Assembly (NCBI GenBank): GCA_017427265.1
Contig: JAFRTG010000009.1
Coordinates: forward strand, 1 to 64,000
Source: Oscillospiraceae bacterium
Lineage (GTDB): Bacteria; Bacillota; Clostridia; Oscillospirales; Ruminococcaceae
Length of the DNA stretch: 64,000 bases
Direction: 5' to 3'
Position numbers and translations under genes: made by a program. Shown here one piece after another: positions 43,961 through 51,895 of this stretch; within the stretch, counting starts at the first letter, position 1; the number at the start of each line of letters is the position of its first letter. The notes beneath the pieces were generated by a model that was given only the letters and a program-made list of their open reading frames with translations, made no database searches and was not told where the DNA came from.

Positions 43961-45025
43961 ATGCGCAAGCATTTGATATATTGTACTGCAATGATCTGCT
44001 GCTTCCTGACAGCCTGCGGTACTTCGGAAGCCCCCTTAGTTGATGTAAACAATTCTGCTGAAGAATCCGTATCTTCTGAGATTTCTTCGGCAGATTCCAA
44101 TACAGATGAAGAATCTTCAGACGATCCGTTTGAAGGACTGGATTATGACGCTTTCTACGGCTGCGGATTTGAAAACGGCACAGATGCAGACGGAAATCCC
44201 GTCATGGCCGATTATGATAATATTCCGGTTGAAAACAATACAATGAGCCTGACGCTTTTTAACCGGATCCAAATGAAGGAACCGCCTGCTGAAGGAAAAT
44301 GCCATGCATATATGCTGATGGGCATCAACGGTCAGCTCTATGATTTTACCGTTGACGGAAAAACAAGCACCAACGGAATTCTTGAAACAGACATCCCTGT
44401 GAATCAGGACGTCAGAGTTCCGTTTGAAGTGAAAGACCTTCCTGCTCAGAGCGGTGAGAATACGTTTGCATTCTATACTGTTCTGCCAGAATTCAGTACT
44501 CGTTCATATGGTATCATGAACTACACCGGCACCTTCCATGCCGATGCAGCAAATGAAGGCGTTCAGCCGGTTCCTCTGACAGCGGAAGCCGCAATTCAGA
44601 ATATTGAAACGGATACAGCAGACGGCAAAACACAGGATGAAATCATAAACCCGAACGGCGGCGTAATCCGCATGTTTGATAAAGATGCCGTGCAGTCCTT
44701 TGATGACACGACCGGCACCTGCAAGCTGAAACAATCCACGCAGATTTACTATGAGCTGGTGAACATCAATGATGACAACGGTCCGAGCAACCGCAGCGGC
44801 GTCTGCCTTGCTGTTTTCGACGGAAAGCCGCTGAATATCTGGAACGGCAGTCCGTTTGCAGCTGTCTCCATGAAGGACAATGAACTTCTGAAGCGCATCC
44901 CGATGACGTCTGATCTGAAGCCCGGCGAAAGCGGACAAATCGGCTGCATTTACTTTGATCTTTCCAACGAGACCGGCGAACTGAAAACAGCGCAGATTAC
45001 TGAAAAAATTACTGTTGCTGAGTAA
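43961..45025 (+). CDS. Lipoprotein of unknown function
   Basis: 354 residues. The lipobox FLTAC is near residue 19, followed by a Ser/Glu/Asp-rich linker (~45 residues) and a ~270-residue beta-rich region in two similar halves (each with a segment like MSLTLFNRIQ or CKLKQSTQIYYEL). It is probably surface-exposed. The DUF family cannot be named. Lower GC than the core genes. It is followed by an unrelated promoter, so it is likely monocistronic. Confidence 0.7.
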   Translation: MRKHLIYCTAMICCFLTACGTSEAPLVDVNNSAEESVSSEISSADSNTDEESSDDPFEGLDYDAFYGCGFENGTDADGNPVMADYDNIPVENNTMSLTLFNRIQMKEPPAEGKCHAYMLMGINGQLYDFTVDGKTSTNGILETDIPVNQDVRVPFEVKDLPAQSGENTFAFYTVLPEFSTRSYGIMNYTGTFHADAANEGVQPVPLTAEAAIQNIETDTADGKTQDEIINPNGGVIRMFDKDAVQSFDDTTGTCKLKQSTQIYYELVNINDDNGPSNRSGVCLAVFDGKPLNIWNGSPFAAVSMKDNELLKRIPMTSDLKPGESGQIGCIYFDLSNETGELKTAQITEKITVAE

Positions 45026-45067
45026 CGCGGAAGTCTTTAAAAAATTATTAAGAACGCTTGATAACTA

Positions 45068-45096
45068 TTGACTTATTATGTGTGTTGCACTAAAAT
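45068..45096 (+). promoter_or_regulatory. Promoter before small RNA candidate/lipoprotein
   Basis: TTGACT, 17-nt spacer, TAAAAT. Confidence 0.7.
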
Positions 45097-45102
45097 ATAA
45101 AT

Positions 45103-45251
45103 GTATATGCAACGACCGGATACAGTTTGAATTGTACTCAATAGACTTAGCAATATATTATGAGCGTCCGCCTATTTTATAAACGCATCTATTGATCTGC
45201 ATGTATACAAAGTATCTATCACGGAGCGCTGTACACAATACAGCGCTCCGT
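45103..45251 (+). ncRNA. Candidate small RNA or attenuated leader
   Basis: About 150 nt between a good promoter and a strong hairpin, with no ORF. It could be a free small RNA or the leader of the downstream small lipoprotein gene. Confidence 0.4.
45221..45251 (+). terminator. 12-bp perfect hairpin, terminator-like
   Basis: ACGGAGCGCTGT pairs perfectly with its complement around a 7-nt loop; the 3' side is AT-rich rather than a pure T-run. Confidence 0.6.
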
Positions 45252-45284
45252 ATATTACGTCACATTTTTAACGAGAATTGAAAC

Positions 45285-45527
45285 ATGCGACGCACAAAAC
45301 AAATCATAACAATTTCACTTGCGCTTTCTTCTTTCTTTTTGACTGCCTGCGGTTCAACGCAGCAGCTGATAGATACAGATACTATAGAAGAAGCAGGAAA
45401 ACCAAATGATTTTGATCTGAACGAACGGTATGACTTCACCTTTTTCTACATTGACACAAAAAACGATATACAAAATCCATTTCTGTTAATTCCAACATCT
45501 ACTGGAAGTCTGATTGCAACTGAATAA
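45285..45527 (+). CDS. Small lipoprotein, possibly truncated
   Basis: 80 residues: signal MRRTKQIITISLALSSFFLT then lipobox LTACGS, and only ~55 mature residues without a recognised domain. Its N-terminal layout resembles the larger lipoprotein upstream, so it may be a decayed or shortened paralogue. The ribosome binding site is weak (ACGAGAATTGA). Confidence 0.5.
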   Translation: MRRTKQIITISLALSSFFLTACGSTQQLIDTDTIEEAGKPNDFDLNERYDFTFFYIDTKNDIQNPFLLIPTSTGSLIATE

Positions 45528-45560
45528 CATTCCCTCACACCGCATTACGGAGCAAACAGT

Positions 45561-46694
45561 ATGAAACAAATCACAGGCATCATCACCGCAGCGGTCTGTC
45601 TGGCCGGCGCTGTCACAACATTGCTGGCCGGAACCGGTACATTTTCAACAAAGAAAACGCTGCCGGGGCAGAACCGGTTCGGCGGCTGCGGCACGGTTTA
45701 CGCGGCCAGCATCCAATATCCGTCCGCTTTTTATGATGACACGAACTTTTATTACACGGCAAATTCACCGACATGGGAATGGCGATTTTCCGAACTCTAC
45801 GCATACAATCCGGACAAGGATAGCTGCACCAGAGTCTGCGACCGCGTTTCCTGCACACACAAGGAAGATGCCTGCCCGCTGAGTCCAATCTATCAGAACA
45901 GCACTGGTGATATGATTTGCTCGGAGATGGACGGCCTGCTCTATGCCACGCGGGAAACAAGCAAGCATCTGATTCTTTTCTCGTGGAACCCGCTGACAAA
46001 TGAGACCAAAGATGTCGCCTCTTATCCGGTCAGCGAAACAATCGAAGACTCCTCCGGCATGACAAGCGAGCGGATGCTTTATATCAACTTCATCCGCCGC
46101 CTGAACAACGATCAGATCATGATGCTCCGGAACGAGGAGCTCTATATCTGCGACAACAATTTTCAGGATCTCAAGCATTTTCCGGCGCGCAATGCCATGT
46201 TCTTCCTGCAGACAGACGATATCCTCTACTGGACATCGCTGGGCTCCGGCCTGTTCTGCTATCACATGGATACCGGCGAGCTGGAAGCAGATATTCTGAC
46301 AACCGTGCTGAACGCCAAACGCACGGTCGTCATATCCGGCGGCGGGCATTTTACGGCTTTCACCTATAAGGATCTGCTGTATTTCCCCTATAACAACGCA
46401 GTCTATTCCTATAACGGAAAGACAAAGGAAGCTGTTGAAGTTACCAAAACAGACGACTGCAGCGATGCCAACCCCTACCCCTGCTTCGGGGACGGCAGCA
46501 GCCTGTATTACATGCTTGACGGCAAGGTGCGCCGCATGAACCTCGATACAAAAGAGACCGAGGAACTGCCGGAGCTGCCGCATGTTCCTGCGTCCAGATT
46601 CAAAGATTATCTGCTGGTCATGAAGGATATGCCGGACGGCAATTCCGATGACATCCGCTGCTATGATCTGAACGGGAAGGCGGTGAACCCATGA
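45561..46694 (+). CDS. Exported beta-propeller-like sensor of ABC operon
   Basis: 377 residues. An N-terminal membrane/signal segment (MKQITGIITAAVCLAGAVTT) is followed by an extracytoplasmic domain with repeated W/Y-rich blades (LYYMLDGKVRRMNLDTKETE, VYSYNGKTKEAVEV). A CxxxxCxxCTHKEDACP cysteine cluster near residue 95 occurs in clostridial proteins of the DUF5050-like type next to ABC-2 transporters. Its stop overlaps the permease start by 4 nt. It may sense or bind what the transporter handles. Confidence 0.65.
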   Translation: MKQITGIITAAVCLAGAVTTLLAGTGTFSTKKTLPGQNRFGGCGTVYAASIQYPSAFYDDTNFYYTANSPTWEWRFSELYAYNPDKDSCTRVCDRVSCTHKEDACPLSPIYQNSTGDMICSEMDGLLYATRETSKHLILFSWNPLTNETKDVASYPVSETIEDSSGMTSERMLYINFIRRLNNDQIMMLRNEELYICDNNFQDLKHFPARNAMFFLQTDDILYWTSLGSGLFCYHMDTGELEADILTTVLNAKRTVVISGGGHFTAFTYKDLLYFPYNNAVYSYNGKTKEAVEVTKTDDCSDANPYPCFGDGSSLYYMLDGKVRRMNLDTKETEELPELPHVPASRFKDYLLVMKDMPDGNSDDIRCYDLNGKAVNP

Positions 46695-47863
46695 AATTTG
46701 AATTCAAAAAGCTGCTCAGTCACAAGGAGCTGTGGATTGTTCTCGCACTTTCACTGATTGCGCTGCTGCTGCTGACCTTCCGCTATGATTTCGCAGGATT
46801 CTCCGTTCTGAAAGTCACATGGCAGAAACAGCCGCATTATTATAGTATGACCTATCAGGAGGCAGAGCCGATCCTGCAAAAGGAGCTTGCACAGCTCGGA
46901 CCGGAAGCACAGAACGAATCCTCACCCAAATTTGCGGAAGCAACGGTTCTGAAGGATTTCCAGTTCTGCATCAATGAATACAAACAGCAGGAAGACAAAA
47001 TGCGGGAACTCGTCATCCAGATGAACAAAGATCTTCAGGAAGCGCAGACCGATTTTGCACGCCGCGATCTGTCACATGCACTCAAGCTGTATAACCGTGC
47101 GTACCATTACCGCGTCTGCCCCTATAACCGCTTTCTGTTTGCATTCCTGCATATGGAATACGGCGATTATCTCCACTGGCTGTATCTGCTGCTGATTGTG
47201 ACGCTGCTCAGTCCGCTGTTCTCCGCAGAATATGAAACCGGCATGTATCAGATTTTGTTTTCCTCGAAAAAAGGCAAAAAAGCATTGTTCCGGAAAAAAA
47301 TTCTCGGCGGCGTGCTCGGTGTGAGCGCCGCGGCGTTCATCTACACATTGATCGCATATACAGCACTCTGGATTCACCGCGGACTCAGCTTTCAGCTCTG
47401 GGCGGCACCGATCCAGTGCATCGACCAGTACCGCTACTGTCCCTACGCGCTGACGGTTGCAGAATTCATTCTGCTGACAGTTCTGATGCGCATTCTGATC
47501 GGCTGCTTTGTGCTGGCAATCATAGCGCTGGTCTCCTGCTTCTGCAAAAAGTCGCTTGCCGTATTTGCAGTATCGGGCGGCGCTGCTGCAATCCCGATGC
47601 TGCTGGCCAAGCTGCTGGAGCACAATGCGGAAGGCATGACCGTTCTCAAGCGTCTCGGCCTGATGCGTCTCTCTTATCTGCGGGATTATCTGATGCGCTA
47701 TGAAACCGTCAACGTCTGCGGATATCCGGTCAGTCAGATGATGCTTTCGGTACTCTGCACAGTGTTTCTGACTGCATTTGTTCTGGTCACTGCAAACATC
47801 TTCTACACACACAACAATACACACAGAAAGCCGGTGAAAACATGCTCTGCTTCACAGACCTGA
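46691..47863 (+). CDS. ABC-2-type permease 1
   Basis: 390 residues with an N-terminal helix, a ~110-residue extracytoplasmic helical domain and five further membrane helices (HWLYLLLIVTLLSPLFSAEY, AIIALVSCFCKKSLAVFAVS). EYETGMYQILFSSKKGK is the ABC-2 coupling segment. It works with the ATPase and second permease that follow. Overlaps on both sides show one operon. Confidence 0.78.
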   Translation: MKFEFKKLLSHKELWIVLALSLIALLLLTFRYDFAGFSVLKVTWQKQPHYYSMTYQEAEPILQKELAQLGPEAQNESSPKFAEATVLKDFQFCINEYKQQEDKMRELVIQMNKDLQEAQTDFARRDLSHALKLYNRAYHYRVCPYNRFLFAFLHMEYGDYLHWLYLLLIVTLLSPLFSAEYETGMYQILFSSKKGKKALFRKKILGGVLGVSAAAFIYTLIAYTALWIHRGLSFQLWAAPIQCIDQYRYCPYALTVAEFILLTVLMRILIGCFVLAIIALVSCFCKKSLAVFAVSGGAAAIPMLLAKLLEHNAEGMTVLKRLGLMRLSYLRDYLMRYETVNVCGYPVSQMMLSVLCTVFLTAFVLVTANIFYTHNNTHRKPVKTCSASQT

Positions 47864-48708
47864 CAAAAAAATACGGCAGCTTTTTCGCGCTGGACCGGTT
47901 TCACGCGGAGCTGGACTGCGGCATTTACGCGCTGCTCGGCCCGAACGGTGCCGGCAAAAGCACCATGATGAATATACTGGTCGGACTGCTTGCGCCGACA
48001 GCCGGAACCGTCACATATGACGGCAAAAACATCGAGGAAATGGGCGACTCCTTCCGTGCACTGATTGGCTATATGCCGCAGTATCCGGGGTTCTATCTGG
48101 GATTCACGGCAATGGAGCTGATGCGCTATATGGCAGACATGAAGGGTCTGCCGCGCAAGGATGCCGAAGCACGCTGCAAAGAGCTGCTGAAATCCGTCAA
48201 TCTGGCGGATCACGCAAACGAAAAAATCGGAACATTTTCCGGCGGTATGCGGCAGCGTCTGGGACTTGCGCAGGCGCTCATCAATGATCCGAAGATTCTG
48301 ATTCTGGACGAACCGACCGCCGGTCTTGACCCGAAGGAGCGTGTCCGGTTCCGCAACATGATCCGCAGACTGTCGGATAAGATCACAGTCATTTTCTGCA
48401 CGCACATCGTCTCCGATATTGAAACGATCGCCAAGGAAGTCATTCTGATTCACCACGGCAAGCTGCTGCGGCAGGCGCCGATTCCGGAGCTCGTGCACGA
48501 TATGGAGGGTAAGGTCTGGGAGATTCTGCCGGATGCGGATGAAACGGAAACGATGCTCGATCAGTTTCCGCGTTCGAGTCTGGTCAGCCGCAACATGCAG
48601 ACGGTCATCCGGATCGTGAACGATACGCAGCCGCACCCGAAGGCCAAAGCCTGTGCGCCGGTGCTGGAGGACGTCTACCTTTATATGTTCGGAGATAACG
48701 GCGTATGA
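47842..48708 (+). CDS. ABC transporter ATP-binding protein
   Basis: 288 residues. Walker A GPNGAGKSTMMNILVGL, Q-loop IGYMPQYPGF, signature FSGGMRQRLGLAQAL, Walker B ILILDEPTAGLDPKER and switch His in FCTHIVSD. The C-terminal ~70 residues are typical of exporters of the bacitracin/lantibiotic-resistance group. It energises export by the two flanking permeases. Its start lies 22 nt inside permease 1. Confidence 0.95.
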   Translation: MLCFTDLTKKYGSFFALDRFHAELDCGIYALLGPNGAGKSTMMNILVGLLAPTAGTVTYDGKNIEEMGDSFRALIGYMPQYPGFYLGFTAMELMRYMADMKGLPRKDAEARCKELLKSVNLADHANEKIGTFSGGMRQRLGLAQALINDPKILILDEPTAGLDPKERVRFRNMIRRLSDKITVIFCTHIVSDIETIAKEVILIHHGKLLRQAPIPELVHDMEGKVWEILPDADETETMLDQFPRSSLVSRNMQTVIRIVNDTQPHPKAKACAPVLEDVYLYMFGDNGV

Positions 48709-49748
48709 AGAACAGCGGACTTTGTTTTCAATTTGAACTGAAAAAGCTGCTGATTGCGCGGAGGGGCTGGCTCATCATTCTGGCAGCGATTCTGCTGCAG
48801 ATCGGTCTGGGCTGCTTTTCCAATCCGCATCTGTATGAATACAGCTACGACACCAAGCTCTATGAGCAGTATACCGAAGTCTATTCCGGGCCGTTCAAGA
48901 AATCAAATCTGCGAAAGATGGATGCGAATCAGATTGTTCTGGACAAGATCATGAGCGAACAGACCAAGCCGGATCTTTCCTCTGTGGATGCCTACGAGAA
49001 GCAGTCACGCCGCATTGAGATGGCGTCACAGAAGAGCAGTGTCCTGATGGCAATCCGCGATAAATACGCCTCGTTTGCGGATTTCCGCGAACTGGAGCCG
49101 GAGCTGACCTATGACCTTGAGCTGACCGACTATATCAAGCGGTTCGGGATGAACTGGGCATCGCTGCTGTGCATTGCCCTGCTGGTGCCGCTGCTGATGC
49201 TCGGTGACAAAAACTGCGGCATGGAACAGATCCTGTTCCCGACGGTCACCGGACAGGCGCGCATTGTACGGGCAAAGCTGCTGGCAGCCTGTGTAACCGG
49301 CGTGGCCGTGACGGCAGTCTGTACGCTGCTGCAGTGGATTCTGTTCTCGCTGCGCTGGAATCTCGGCAAGCTGGATGTGCCCGTGCAGAGCATCACGGGA
49401 TATGCACAGTGCAGCCTGCACAGCAGCATCGGCGGAAGCCTGCTGCTTTCGGGCATCGTACAGGTTCTGGCTGTCCCGGCGGCCGTGCTGATTCTCTGCA
49501 TCTTTTCGGCGCTGATCCGCAAGGAAGTGCCGGTCGTTGCAGCATCGGTCATTACGGTAGCAATCAGTGCCCTGCTGACGGAAAAGATTCCGGGGCTGCG
49601 CGTGTTCTCGATCGCAAGCCCGCTTTCCTGTATGCAGGCGCTTGCGCAGATGAGCGGCGCCGACCTGATTTTCATGCTGTTCTTCCTCTGTCTCAAAACA
49701 ACACTTTTCGCAATGGCAGCATTCTGGCTTGCAAACCGGAAGCGATAA
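48705..49748 (+). CDS. ABC-2-type permease 2
   Basis: 347 residues with the same layout as permease 1: an N-terminal helix (WLIILAAILLQIGLGCFSN), an extracytoplasmic helical domain, then five helices, with DKNCGMEQILFPTVTGQARI as the coupling segment. The two permeases are paralogues and probably form a heterodimer. Start overlaps the ATPase stop by 4 nt. Confidence 0.78.
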   Translation: MKNSGLCFQFELKKLLIARRGWLIILAAILLQIGLGCFSNPHLYEYSYDTKLYEQYTEVYSGPFKKSNLRKMDANQIVLDKIMSEQTKPDLSSVDAYEKQSRRIEMASQKSSVLMAIRDKYASFADFRELEPELTYDLELTDYIKRFGMNWASLLCIALLVPLLMLGDKNCGMEQILFPTVTGQARIVRAKLLAACVTGVAVTAVCTLLQWILFSLRWNLGKLDVPVQSITGYAQCSLHSSIGGSLLLSGIVQVLAVPAAVLILCIFSALIRKEVPVVAASVITVAISALLTEKIPGLRVFSIASPLSCMQALAQMSGADLIFMLFFLCLKTTLFAMAAFWLANRKR

Positions 49749-50056
49749 GCCTGCGGTCTGATATCTTACAGAAATAAACAAAGATACGAAAAAAGCAGCA
49801 CGGTTCCCGCTGTTTTGAACAATCCCGCATTCCGTTTTGTATATTCAAACGAATTTCGCGGATATTGTTTACAACCCGCTGTTTTCATGGTATAATTGCA
49901 GCAGAAGGGAATATATTTCCCGCAAACGGCATTCAAACTGCCGGCCGTTCCGTTATCACAAACAAAGAGTGCACTTGCTCCGGCAAGGGCATCTCTTTTT
50001 TGTAACTATTCATCACACTACTTCATCACACCATCAGCTGCAGAAAGGAACGTATC
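49749..50056. other. Intergenic with promoter for helicase-like gene
   Basis: No ORF. It holds one promoter and, further on, a short stretch of T-rich leader. Confidence 0.45.
49868..49896 (+). promoter_or_regulatory. Promoter of UvrD-like gene
   Basis: TTTACA, 17-nt spacer, TATAAT; leader of about 155 nt. Confidence 0.7.
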
Positions 50057-51370
50057 ATGGACACATTTCAGGAAATCACCACAACTGCGCCCGAAATCGG
50101 ACACACTGTCGTGCTGGGCAAGGCAGGCAGCGGCAAAACCGCGGCCGCCTGTGCACGCGCAGCTTACTATGCTGCGCTGCCCGAGCACCCCGGCGTACTG
50201 CTGCTCACATGGAACCGCATCTCCGCAGAGCTTCTGCGCCAAAGGTTCCGCCGTGTACAGCGTCCCCCGAAAATCATGAGCTATCAGGATTTCGCCGTAC
50301 AGCGTATGCGGCAGAGAAAGGTACTCAGCGGAAGCTGCCGGATCCTGACACCGCAAAAACAGCAGAATTATCTGCGGCAGGCACTCGCATACTGCCGAAG
50401 CCATTATCCGGATGAGCCGATGTTTCAGCTCCCGGAATCTTTTTATGCACCGCAGCTTTATTCATTCCGGCAGGCTGCGGCCTCCGCGCCGGACGGCGCT
50501 GACAGCTCCGTTCCGGAAAAACTCCGCCGCTGCCTTGAAGCACTCTATATGAAATATCTGGAGCTGCGTACCTTTGACGGCTGGCACTACGACCGGGACG
50601 ATCTGGCGGAAGCGTTTTACCGCTCTGCACAGACATCGCGTCCGGAATACCGTTATGCGCATATTATTGTAGATCAGGCAGAAGAATTTTCGCCCGTCAT
50701 GCTGCAGTCGCTGCTCACATGTTTGCAAAGCGGCGGCTCCTTTACGATGTTTGCCGATCCCGCCCAGCAGATCTGCAGCTGCAGGCACGCATGGCAGGAA
50801 GCAGGCATTCCGGTCAGCCGGATCCGTGTTCTGTCGGAAAAATGCCGCGCATCTGCAGAAATCGACGCATTTCTCAGCAATATCCTCCGCCGTCTGGATT
50901 GCCGTGCGCCTGCCGCAGAGGAGTGCGATCATGCAGACAGACTTGCGTTCCGTCTGTTTCCGACGCCTTCCGTTGAGGCCGAAGCGATCATCACGCAGGC
51001 ACTGCAGATCAGCCGGCATGAACCGACGGTCATCCTCTGCCGGAACGGAAGAATGCTTGAACGCTTCCGGGAAATGCTCAGCTGCCGCCGTGCCGGCTTC
51101 ACCGTACTCAACACAGATTCCAGTACCATTCCCCAGCACCGCACAGTCTATCTTTCTGAATACCGCGATGCGAAGGGACTGGTATTTCCGCATGTATTTC
51201 TGCCCGGCCTCTCGGCGCAGGCGCAAGCCGGTGCTGAGGACAGCCGTCGGGCGGAGCTCCGCCTGCTCTATGCAGCCGCGAGCCGTGCACAAAAAACGCT
51301 GCGGCTCTCAGGCAGCGGAATGCCCTCTCCCCTGCTCTCACCGCATTGCGTCTGCGTCACAAAATGCTAA
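50057..51370 (+). CDS. Compact UvrD-like protein with altered motif II
   Basis: 437 residues, far shorter than UvrD/PcrA (~720). Walker A VLGKAGSGKTAAACARA, motif II region IIVDQAEEFSPVMLQ, motif III MFADPAQQI, motif IV LSEKCRAS, motif V EYRDAKGLVFPHVFLPG and motif VI LLYAAASRAQKTLRLSG are all in order, with the 1B/2B insertions missing. In motif II the catalytic Glu (DE) is Gln (DQ), which should weaken or abolish ATP hydrolysis. It resembles short UvrD-like proteins of unknown role. Standing alone it may be a DNA/RNA-binding sensor. Confidence 0.75.
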   Translation: MDTFQEITTTAPEIGHTVVLGKAGSGKTAAACARAAYYAALPEHPGVLLLTWNRISAELLRQRFRRVQRPPKIMSYQDFAVQRMRQRKVLSGSCRILTPQKQQNYLRQALAYCRSHYPDEPMFQLPESFYAPQLYSFRQAAASAPDGADSSVPEKLRRCLEALYMKYLELRTFDGWHYDRDDLAEAFYRSAQTSRPEYRYAHIIVDQAEEFSPVMLQSLLTCLQSGGSFTMFADPAQQICSCRHAWQEAGIPVSRIRVLSEKCRASAEIDAFLSNILRRLDCRAPAAEECDHADRLAFRLFPTPSVEAEAIITQALQISRHEPTVILCRNGRMLERFREMLSCRRAGFTVLNTDSSTIPQHRTVYLSEYRDAKGLVFPHVFLPGLSAQAQAGAEDSRRAELRLLYAAASRAQKTLRLSGSGMPSPLLSPHCVCVTKC

Positions 51371-51437
51371 AAATCATGCTTTCCGGCGATGTTTTTGCAT
51401 CGCCGGAAAATTTTTTTGCAGAAATACCGGTCAGGGC

Positions 51438-51466
51438 TTGACAAAGAACTACAAATGTAGTATAAT
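51438..51466 (+). promoter_or_regulatory. Promoter of blaI-blaR1
   Basis: TTGACA, 17-nt spacer, TATAAT; the spacer contains one operator and the second lies just downstream. Confidence 0.9.
51449..51460 (+). promoter_or_regulatory. BlaI-type operator 1
   Basis: CTACAAATGTAG, a dyad of the BlaI/MecI class (TACA-N2-TGTA) inside the promoter spacer. Confidence 0.85.
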
Positions 51467-51474
51467 ACAGTAAA

Positions 51475-51486
51475 CTACATTTGTAG
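51475..51486 (+). promoter_or_regulatory. BlaI-type operator 2
   Basis: CTACATTTGTAG, the exact reverse complement of operator 1, placed near the transcription start. Two dimers could block the promoter from both sides. Confidence 0.85.
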
Positions 51487-51505
51487 AACGAAAGGAGGTT
51501 TCTGT

Positions 51506-51895
51506 ATGGAACCCAAAAAACTGCCGGATGCCGAATTTGAAATCATGAAGGCAATCTGGCAAATGCAGGAGCCGGTCACATCCGGCATGGTCACGGAACA
51601 GCTGCGGCTGACGGTTCCCCCAAGAGAATGGAAGCCGCAGACAATCCTGACAATGCTCACCCGTCTGGAGCAGAAAGGCTTTCTGCGATCGGAAAAGCAC
51701 GGCAGAGAACGTGCATACTACGTGCTGATTCCGCAGGCAGATTATCTGCAAATCGAAGCAAGCAGCTTCCGGCAGCGGTTTTCCGGCGGCCGCTTCACAG
51801 GACTTGTCAAGGCGCTCTGCGATACCGATGATCTGACCGCAGCAGACATCGAGGATCTGCAGCGCTGGCTCGAAGAAAGGAGCAAGCAGTCATGA
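51506..51895 (+). CDS. BlaI/MecI-family repressor
   Basis: 129 residues. The winged-helix DNA-binding domain has LPDAEFEIMKAIW, the recognition helix in PQTILTMLTRLEQKGFLR and a C-terminal dimerisation helix. Family repressors are cleaved on signal from the BlaR1-type sensor encoded next. The two operators upstream imply autoregulation. AAAGGAGG lies 8 nt before the ATG. Confidence 0.92.
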   Translation: MEPKKLPDAEFEIMKAIWQMQEPVTSGMVTEQLRLTVPPREWKPQTILTMLTRLEQKGFLRSEKHGRERAYYVLIPQADYLQIEASSFRQRFSGGRFTGLVKALCDTDDLTAADIEDLQRWLEERSKQS

